A DNA stretch of 64,000 bases from Alisma plantago-aquatica (lineage: Eukaryota; Streptophyta; Magnoliopsida; Alismatales; Alismataceae): contig OY856412.1 in assembly GCA_963693085.1 (NCBI GenBank), positions 1,060,658,244 through 1,060,722,243 on the forward strand, read 5' to 3'. Positions 55,901 to 64,000 of the stretch are shown piece after piece. The notes under the pieces were generated by a model that saw nothing but the letters and a program-made list of their open reading frames with translations, did no database searches and had not been told where the DNA came from. Within the stretch, counting starts at the first letter, position 1. The number at the start of each line of letters is the position of its first letter. Made by a program: the position numbers and the translations under genes.

Positions 55901-57735
55901 TGTGATATTGTGAAAATGATTTATATCTTGTGATAGTATGATGACTAGTGTAGTCTCATGAATGACAAGTGAATAGTACCATGTGATGATGAGATGAGAA
56001 ATTGTGTTTTACATGTTTTATAACTTTTGAAGTTGTGATACTTATATTCTAGCTAGATGTGAATTAGGGTTTGTATGTCCATTTGTTTGATGTAGCCTTA
56101 ATTCACAGTTGGAGATAACTAATCAAGTGAAACTCTAATCATGTAGTGCCCTGTGCCATAGAACCGCCTTCAGTGTCATAACTTGCTGGATGGTGAAACA
56201 ATTATTCCTAAGGGAAACTTAGAGTGCATACTATGGAGTATGTGGGGTGCTTGTCATCCTGACACCAAGTGTTTCATGAGGATGGTTGTGGTCATACCTA
56301 GCGCACTTTTTGAGAACAACTTTGGTCGGGTCTCAGTGATTATAACATGATGTGATTAGAAGACAACTATGGTTGTACCTCAGTTATTGGGTTTGAATAC
56401 CCTAGATGCTAGCATTGTGACCTGTACTAAGGTGGGTTAGTTATAGGACTATATGTTGCTATTTTGTAGTTTGAATATATGTTACAGCGGTGCAGACTCA
56501 TACTGACTGGGTATGGAGAAGATCTTGGAGTCCATCTCTTCCTAGATCCTATATGGAACTGATTACGACCAAGCGGTGGTCAGTTGGACTTTGAGTGGTA
56601 TGACTCAAACTCCCCTCGACATAATAAAATATGTAATACAGCTGTGTAGCATATTTGTTTAGGGTTATACATGATGTTTCACATTGGATGATAACCCATG
56701 TTTGTTATCTTTACATAAAGATGATGCTTAGTGCAATTAAGAGATAGTAGATATACTTAGGTTGTGGATATGCTTAAGATTGTAGATGTTTACATACAGT
56801 AGCTATGCTTATGTTGATAACTATACTACTACTGCTGATTATAATCATGATGCTAGATATCTCATGTTGTTAGTTATGTTTAGCATGCTATCCATGCCTT
56901 TATAACTAGAGATGCATATACTACTAATCATGCTTATCCAGATAGTTTTGCTTATGTTGTTAGCTCTTCTTATGATGTTGATATGTTCAACCTGTTAGAC
57001 ATGCTGATGTTTTTAGCTATGCTTATGATACTAGACTTATTCATGATGTTAGAGATGTTCATGCTGCTAGACTCCTTATATTTTTAATAGGGATATGAGA
57101 ATAGTCTGGCTAATGAACATAGCCATTATCTGCTCCTTTATGTATTTTATTAATCATTCATGCTATTGAGCATATTTGTTATATAGGATTAAATTGCTTA
57201 AACTGTCTCATTACCTAAAAATGTTGGAATCAATAAACATTGTTGGAGTCTATATCTCTTGTTGGGACATGTACTCACCCTTGTGGTTCACCACATTTTT
57301 TTAGGTAATCAGCAATGACGACAATAGAATCGTGGAAGTAAAGAGGAAGTACAGTAATGAATCTTTGAGAAAGTTGATTAGATGTCTAGTTTGTCCTAGA
57401 GTCGTCCTTGTACTCTCAAGTCTGGGCTGGAAACGTTTGTATATGGCGCTTCAAACGAATTGGAGTTTTGTTAGCATGTTAATGCTTGTTTGTGTGACAT
57501 ATACAAATATTGTTCTCTTGTGTATATATGTTGCGGCTAAGGCAATAGACCAATCTATAGCAAATTCTTGGCATAGTATGGATATAAAAAAGATGTTGGG
57601 CTCTTATGCAAATGTTTTTGAGCGGGTGTTGATGTTGAAATCGGTTTTAATTTACCCATATTTTTGGGTATGTGATTAATTAGTGATTGTGTTTTATGTT
57701 TTGAGTAATCTCATTTAGTGTAATGGGTCCTCACA
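52995..57735 (+). mobile_element. Solo giant LTR D (4741 bp), TSD GTTGA
   Basis: Starts TGTAAGGCCCCTAAACTTGC, ends TGGGTCCTCACA, and is flanked by GTTGA at 52990-52994 and 57736-57740. Same ground plan as LTR C: similar start, GCAATTTACCCAATTAAGAG near the beginning, a TATA-like TTATATGAACC near 53600, a telobox-poor middle, TGAGTATGTGGGG and GGTCAGTTGGA..TGAGTGGTATG blocks near 56240 and 56580, and the conserved block at 57245-57305. The short frame 57332-57679 is inside the LTR and not a gene. No second LTR, so it is a recombination product. Confidence 0.9.
54180..54720. repeat. CCAATGGT/CCTATGGTG motif cluster in solo LTR D
   Basis: More than ten copies of AACCTATGGTG, ACCAATGGT, ACTTATGGTG or their complements, spaced irregularly over 540 bp. 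It is at the same relative position (1.2-1.7 kb from the LTR start) as the AACGGT cluster in LTR C. Confidence 0.6.
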
Positions 57736-57740
57736 GTTGA

Positions 57741-59255
57741 TTTTTCTCTTACCACTTTATAAGTCATCTACAAAATAAAATAAACAAAGCAAGGATCATC
57801 AACCAATGTGAGTCGCCAAGTAACCCTAATAGATATGCTACACGAGTGATTTACATATTTTATTAAACCCTAAGTAGTGTCAGAGAACTGTTCTTACCCC
57901 AATACCAATCCCACTACCTAGATAGAGGTAGAGGAATTAAGGCACCCATCCCTGGGTGTCTTGAAGGACCTAATACACTGGCATATATAAAAAGAAATAA
58001 TAATTTAGAACATTAATGATTTATCAAAACTAACCAACATGTTTTGTGATTTTGTAGACTCGTCTTTGTCATTAGAGTTGTTGAGTGAGGAAGCAATCTA
58101 GTCAATTAGTCATCATTAACATAAAATCAAGAAAATAAGACAATAAATGTAAATACACTGGAACACTTTTAGAATCAAAACGAAACTTGCAGTATTGAAG
58201 AAATATAATTCTTGGCAGAAAGTAATATATTCCACAAGTAATGAAAAAATGAGTCTAAAACATCAAATGTTTGAAACTCAAGCATCTTTTGTTTACAATT
58301 ACCATTATACTCGAGAAGACATTGCCACTATGGAAATGCCATAACCAACATTCCACAAGATGGGGCCAAGTAATGAAATACCATGATACCCTCCAAAAGT
58401 GTGTCCTTACCCTAACAATATTGGCATGTACACTGATGTGTGTGTCCTTACCCAAAGGTAGGTGCAACATGGAAAGTCGAGGCTTACACCCTTACCCCAA
58501 TATAGGGGTAGGTATTGCAAAGTAAACCAAGGTCGTGTAGTAGAGATTTATTTATGTTTTGAGTTTGATAAAACTAAATATACAAAAAATAGAACCTTAT
58601 TCATAGGGAACAATAGATCAAGCAAGTAAAATAGGCTAAGCCTATGATTCATACTTATAATTGTGACACCCTTCATCACACAAAGAGAGATTACTCAAAA
58701 ACCAAGTGTAGAATTAACACTAACAACAACATTACCACAAAAGAGGGTAAATTAAAACTAGTTTCATAACAATGCATCAAGCTGATCTCATCATGTTTGA
58801 AGCCATAAACTGGAGCCACTTGTATGTCATTCATATCAAATTTTTTACATGACATAGTTCACTAGCTATCTAGCCACAACCTATTACATGTGATGACCTA
58901 TTCACGTACACAAATCACATCTGAACCATGATCTTATATGTCTTAAAACTGAAATCGATGTACAACATCTATAAAACACCCCTAAGGACCCGAATGTACA
59001 AGCATGACATATGGGACTCTATTACTAAACACTAGCTACATATCCATGATCCAACAACTACAACACCTCAGGATTCCTGCCCCAACAACACAATCTCTAT
59101 CTAGCATGCATGTCTACCTAAAATATGTGGAAAACCACAGGGTGAGACAAAACATCCTAGAGAGAGTTATAGCTCTGCTCCAACATCTATTAAAAGCACA
59201 GATAACTAAAATAGGAGATAATTCTATTAACATATAAGTAGACTCAGCCCAATGA
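57741..59255 (-). repeat. Antisense giant-LTR relative G, part 2 and a second copy
   Basis: Continuation of the interrupted G, then a second antisense conserved block (AAATATGTGGAAAACCACAG..GTGAGACAAAACATCCTAGA at 59115-59165). The stretch 57860-58560 contains short repeats with CTTACCC (58390-58500). No gene. The boundary between the copies is not resolved. Confidence 0.45.
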
Positions 59256-61324
59256 TATTGTAACAACTGCCATTAAACTGACAAAAAAATCATTACTAAT
59301 TAAGAGGAATAAACATAAATAGCAGATTAACAAAAATCACTAAAATTTAAAACCATTTTACAAGGAGATCCTTGTCAGAAAACTTTTACTGAAAGATCCA
59401 AAACTCTTACATATCATGATTCACATTGTACAATATTACTTCATCTCATCTCAAGGACAACATATAACAGTTGCCCTTTCAAAACACATACTGGAGCAAC
59501 ATAAAACCTCGAGGCATTCCAGCCAAAATCTCATATCATTCATGAAAATAGTATGAACCAACTCCAAGGACCTGAGAGTATAGAGAAGACACATAAGACT
59601 TATATCTATAAGACATGAGAGACAATACACTCAACCTGAGCTATCACTGTTGTCCCTAATGTTGTTGTTCTTTCTCTGCAGTATGGTCTCAATCCCCCTC
59701 GTGCACATCCACCTAAAAAAATGTGGATCCCACAGGGTGAGACAATTGTCCCAACGAGAGATATAACTCTCTGCCAAAAATGTTATTATCATAGTTAAAT
59801 GCTATTAGATTGAGCAGAGGATAAGCAGTTTAGAACATTCTCATATTTTAAAGCATTGCAACTATTGATGATAGAGTAGTAAATTATCTATTCTCTTTAT
59901 AAAGAATAGGAAGAACATGTATATCATTTACCCATCATACTGTAACAACATCTCAAGCTTATCTTGTGATACTCATTACATGAATATATTACTACACTGA
60001 ACAGATCTAAAACAATACATTTAAAATAACATGAAATGTCAAAACTATATTTGAGGACAACTGTTGTGAAACTATACTCAAATCTTTCATAACATTTCTT
60101 TCGTATAAGTAACTCTTTAAACCTATATGGACATATTTTAGCTTATGCCCTGATCATATGTTGTGTACTCTACATATGAAGACTTGTAGCAAACTACGAT
60201 ATCACCGTATAAGACTTTGCTTAAAACCTGGGAAGCTAAGCCTAGAACTGAATCTGGGTCTGCTTGACTCGAACCATCACATCTGACTAAGGTGGCTAAA
60301 CAGTTGGCCTTTAACTGGACTTCTCCTTCTAGGCTGAGTACACAGGCGAAGGGTCTAATACGCTCTGTGGGCCTCATCTTGGTACACTCTGTGGGTACCT
60401 CTGGGTTACCACTGGGATCTCTGATTCATGTTGGGTAACCTATCTTCTCTTAGGAGACTTCCTCAAGGGCTTCGTCTCCCCTCATGCTTTGTGGGTGTGA
60501 TCCATTCCCTGTATACTGGTCGTTTCCAGGGTGGATCGTTTCCTCCCTACAGTACAGACATCCATAGGGAATCTACAATGTTTAGGGAACCTACATGTCT
60601 AATTAACTCTTTACATTCATAATTCAATCATCACATTACATATATTAGTTTAGCTCTGTAAACCATTCGTTTCACAGACCATCTGATAACATTTACCACA
60701 ACTGAATTGTTAAGCATCACATATCTCATACTAATAACATGGTAATCAAAATGCTTAATTCATTGATCACCCTATCCTTAGGGTTTCATTTACCTCGTTC
60801 ACTTATCACATGGCTCTCATAAGGATTTCATGTGACATAAACATTAACTGAATAAAGACTACTACCAACAAATCATATAAAATCAATATATGAATGAAAC
60901 CTTGGAACTGAGCTGAATTTGGGTTTCCAAGCCATTCACTGAGATAACATACATCAATAATAAAACTAAATAAATAAAGTCTATCATGTATGTCAAGTTG
61001 AACACATGTATTGGGTTAGGTGTATATTGAGCTAGACATCATCATATCCCTCATACCCTTACCCATCAAGGTATCATCCTTACCAATCATATGGTGCATC
61101 ATCTTCACTATACATGAGTGTAACGTCCTCACCTCACTTAAAGATATTGGCCTCACCATACTTTCGTGTATTTTCCATCACATGTTCTAGGGTATTAACC
61201 ACCTTACCACTTTTTTCATCTAGTATATTGGGTTACCCACCATATTATTTTAGATATATGTGCTCAACACCATATCATCCAAGAGGTGTATGCTTAATCC
61301 AATATCACTTTAGAGGTGTTACAA
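59256..61324 (-). repeat. Antisense truncated LTR closely related to element C
   Basis: Read antisense, CAGATTAACAAAAATCACTA then AAATTTAAAACC at 59322-59355 matches the last 150 bp of LTR C almost base for base. The blocks CTCCAAGGACCTGAGAGTAT at about 59570 and ATGTGGATCCCACAGGGTGA then GACAATTGTCCC at 59720 follow in the right order. The right end is GTGTTACA at 61324. At about 2.1 kb it lacks much of the 5.2-kb LTR. Confidence 0.6.
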
Positions 61325-64000
61325 CCCCAATTTTTGGGTTCTTTTGGCGAGAAATGTAATTTCTCCTATTAAATATATTTGAGCAAATAATGATATAATT
61401 TGTTTTGAGTAAATGTATTTCGTTTACAATAGCCTTATTGGTTGTTTTGTGGGCTTTATTGGCTATTGGCCCCAATAACAAGCAAAAGAAAAGAAAAATA
61501 AATTCAATTAATAAATGAATATTAAAGAAAAGGAGAAAAGAAAGAGGTAGAAGCCTCTAGAAGGCTAGGAAGTAACCTCCAAGGGTGGTTTTAGTAGCTT
61601 TGGGGTTCCTTGGGTACCAAGGAGTCCAAGTTGCAAAGATAATGCAATAAGAAAGAGATAAAATCAAATAAAGCATTATTAAGAAGGAAAATTGGGATAA
61701 TGATCAAAATATAAGAAATATGTGGAAATATGGATAATGGAATCATCATGGATGGGATTTCGAGTCCACATGGTTTCTAATGGTAAAAGGAGTCCAAATA
61801 AGAAAAAAAAAGAATAGGAGAGAGAAAATATGCATGAAATATGTCTTTATAAGTAATAACTTTCATATGAAGGAAAGTCTCTCGTACTTTCGATTTTGAG
61901 TCCCAAACTTGGCACACAAGTAGTTTAATTTAATATGGACTTTTCCTTAAAATTTGGTGTTAATTGGACATGTGGTTTGGGAGATATAATTTTTGCAAAA
62001 TTCCCTAAAATGAAAAGGAAATCCTTAAATGTCACGAATTTTCAATTTGATTAGAAATGACTTTTTGACGCATGGAATCTGGGTCATTGGATCTGAGATC
62101 CGACGGTGTCTTCTCGTCACCTACCTTGGTCCAGAAAGGAAACATGAGCTCAGTTTTGTTAGTTCCCACTCGATTTTCTTACAATCCAGTGGGTGTGCGA
62201 GATTGGAAATCTCTCCAATAGATTCGTATGGGGAAAACGTTCCTTTTCATACCAAGTTTTGCCTATTTTGGAAGGACTTTGAGATTTTCCCTAAATCTCA
62301 TTGCTTCCAGCGGCCAGCGGCCTTAGCCTAGAGCTATATATATGAAAGGAACCCCTCTGCGAGACAAGTTCACCATGAAAACGCTCTACCAGACTCCGGG
62401 GTTTCTCCTCTTCTACCAATTCCTAGTCCAAACTGGTATCGCCCCCCTTTTTCCACCCTGCAACTAACACGAGAACTCCTTCTTCATCCTTCCAGTACAT
62501 GCCGCCTCTGATGGAATTGGGAGAGGGTGTGAGTTCGTTGAGGACCGACGAAGGCCTCTGCATGATCAAAGGTCGCTTCGGCGCGGTGTAGCTCCAAGTC
62601 AACCTTTGAGTTGACTGCGGCCTGGAGCTGTGAACCGTAGCTCGCGAGATCAGAGGAATAAGAAGCCCGAGTCAGTTGACGTATGTGCCCCGACGCTTGT
62701 GAATGAAGGAAAGGGCAAAAATGAGTTTTGCTGGGATCTGCGTGAACTAGAAATCAATGGGTAAGCTGGCGTGGCATCGTTTGATTGGTCAATAAGTGTT
62801 TTTCTTGCAAGAATCGTAGGAAAAGAATGGTAACTCGTATGTCAAAGTGTTATATATGAAAATTGATCCTCTCAACGAGAGGAATGCAAAGAAAATATAT
62901 TTGAATCCTAATTCTACTTGAAATTCAAAAAGTATATAAAATGCTATCTTTAATGGTTTAACTAATGAAAAACTCTTAGAATTGATTATAGTTGAATATA
63001 ATGATGTTCTCTGGTTATTTTGAGAAAATATTAACTTGGTGATAATAAAAAGTATTATTTAGATCTAAAATAATGATCTTTGTACATAATTGTCTTAATT
63101 TAGGGTTCCATATACCTAAGTTTACATTAATGGGCTTAGAAACCCTAATTGAGGAGAATATGTCTTTTAATGGTTTTAATTGTGCAAATCCATGAATAAG
63201 ATAGAGTTATGTTGTTCTAAATCCAATTTGGGTATAAAATATCATTAATGTGGATAATTTGGGTTTCCTAGTGTATAAAGTGGAATTAATGATAAATTGG
63301 GGTTTGCTAACATAAATGATGAGAATTGTAGTAATTAGGGGTCTTTCGAGAATCAAACTATAATTCTTTGTTGAGTTGTCAATTCAATGAAACTTGAACA
63401 TGATAATTGTCCTTAATGAACTTGACATGACTTAAAAGGGCAAAGATGGTAGTTTTAGTATAAAAGTGATATATTAGACTTAATTGACTTTCAATTGTTC
63501 CTATGTTGTTGAAAGTAGGGTTTGTGGATTAACAGAGCATTAAAAATGGTAAATGCATAGTGAAGGTTAAAACCCTAATAAAACCCTAAAGTTGTCCTAG
63601 AAACCATAAGGTGGAATCCAAGTCGATCCTGAGAATGTTTTGAATAAAATAATGACACTTGTATGCATTATTTCCATGATATTGTTGATTGCTTGTTTGA
63701 TTGTATTGAGTATTAATGCTTGGACATCAAGTTGCTCTAGATCAGGTATGTGGTTACACTTATGAATATATTGAGTTAGTTTTCCAAAGTTTTCATTGAT
63801 GACTTGGAATAAACTGTTGGATGAAATTTAGTTCATGCAAACTACAACGTGGATATGACTATCACATAAGATATGTGCCTACTAGCTCAGATCTTGGACC
63901 CCTCTATGGCTTAATGGTTGACCTAGTATATGGCTACCTAGAGGGTAGGTCTATCAGGTCATTGAATGACTTAGTATATGGCTACCTAGAGGGTAGGACC
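61317..64000 (+). repeat. LTR-like sequence E, truncated by the window end
   Basis: Begins near TGTTACAACCCC at 61317, overlapping the end of the antisense LTR. It contains GAGCTATATATATGAAAGG (TATA-like, 62330-62348) and a C/T-rich leader. A GC-richer segment at 62360-62700 follows, then AT-rich sequence with scattered AAACCCTAAT (63140, 63570). The frame 62029-62331 has no recognisable domain. The layout is that of a long gypsy LTR with U3, TATA and leader, but no second copy is in view. Confidence 0.45.
63924..63997. repeat. 48-bp tandem repeat at the window end
   Basis: TAGTATATGGCTACCTAGAG then GGTAGG occurs at 63924 and 63972, 48 bp apart. The array may continue beyond the window. Confidence 0.8.

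Noticed and set aside
57332..57679. 115-codon frame as a host membrane protein gene
   Set aside because: It lies wholly inside solo LTR D, downstream of the conserved LTR block; hydrophobic stretches come from AT-rich composition.

Overview
This window is plant nuclear DNA, almost certainly from an angiosperm with a large, repeat-rich genome. The evidence is Athila/Tat-type Ty3/gypsy elements with a tRNA-Asp primer site, a Cassandra element carrying 5S rRNA sequence, a CACTA (En/Spm) fragment, Ty1/copia relics, and C-to-T/G-to-A decay at several recognisable sites. I saw no intact host gene and cannot name the species. Nearly every coding stretch is a transposon protein, most of them broken by stops and frameshifts.

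Layout. 1-1655: rearranged CACTA transposon (accessory ORF and DUF4216 on -, the adjoining transposase segment on +, with an inversion junction near 1096). About 2255-6535 and 38645 to about 45480: the two halves of one old minus-strand Athila-like element (B). It is split inside its integrase by element A. 6536-38644: element A, plus strand, Athila-like. It has a 2153-bp 5' LTR, tRNA-Asp PBS, gag, protease-RT-RNase H-integrase, then a long accessory region (15516-22285), a polypurine tract and a 3' LTR. Element A has taken three later insertions: a complete Cassandra with TSD TAGAG in gag (8927-9765); a 706-bp copia-type solo LTR with TSD GTTAC in the accessory ORF (21137-21842); and a 13.1-kb element C with LTRs of 5.2 and 5.4 kb in the 3' LTR (24399-37524). 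Without them A would be about 17.4 kb. Right of B lie an antisense giant-LTR relative (F, about 45490-50210), a Ty1/copia RNase H relic, a 390-bp hairpin MITE inside TA/GA microsatellites (52041-52430), a 4.7-kb solo LTR with TSD GTTGA (D, 52995-57735) inside an antisense relative (G), and another long LTR-like sequence (E) running off the window end.

Most interesting. Element A carries, downstream of integrase, an accessory ORF that joins an ATHILA-ORF1/plant-transposon-like region, a Pro/Thr/acidic linker and a Ulp1-like (C48) SUMO-protease domain. This ORF is preceded by what looks like its own promoter module: an array of palindromic AACGGT/ACCGTT motifs, TATAAATA, then AGTAAGGTA. The same order of parts occurs in A's LTR. 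Element B has the same arrangement (array in the LTR and again before its 3' ORF) built from a different motif, CCACGRCCATGG. Several other LTRs here (C, D, F) carry their own short-motif arrays, and C reuses the AACGGT motif. This suggests modular, fast-changing cis-regulatory arrays shared by, or converging among, unrelated LTR families. All of these readings are by eye.
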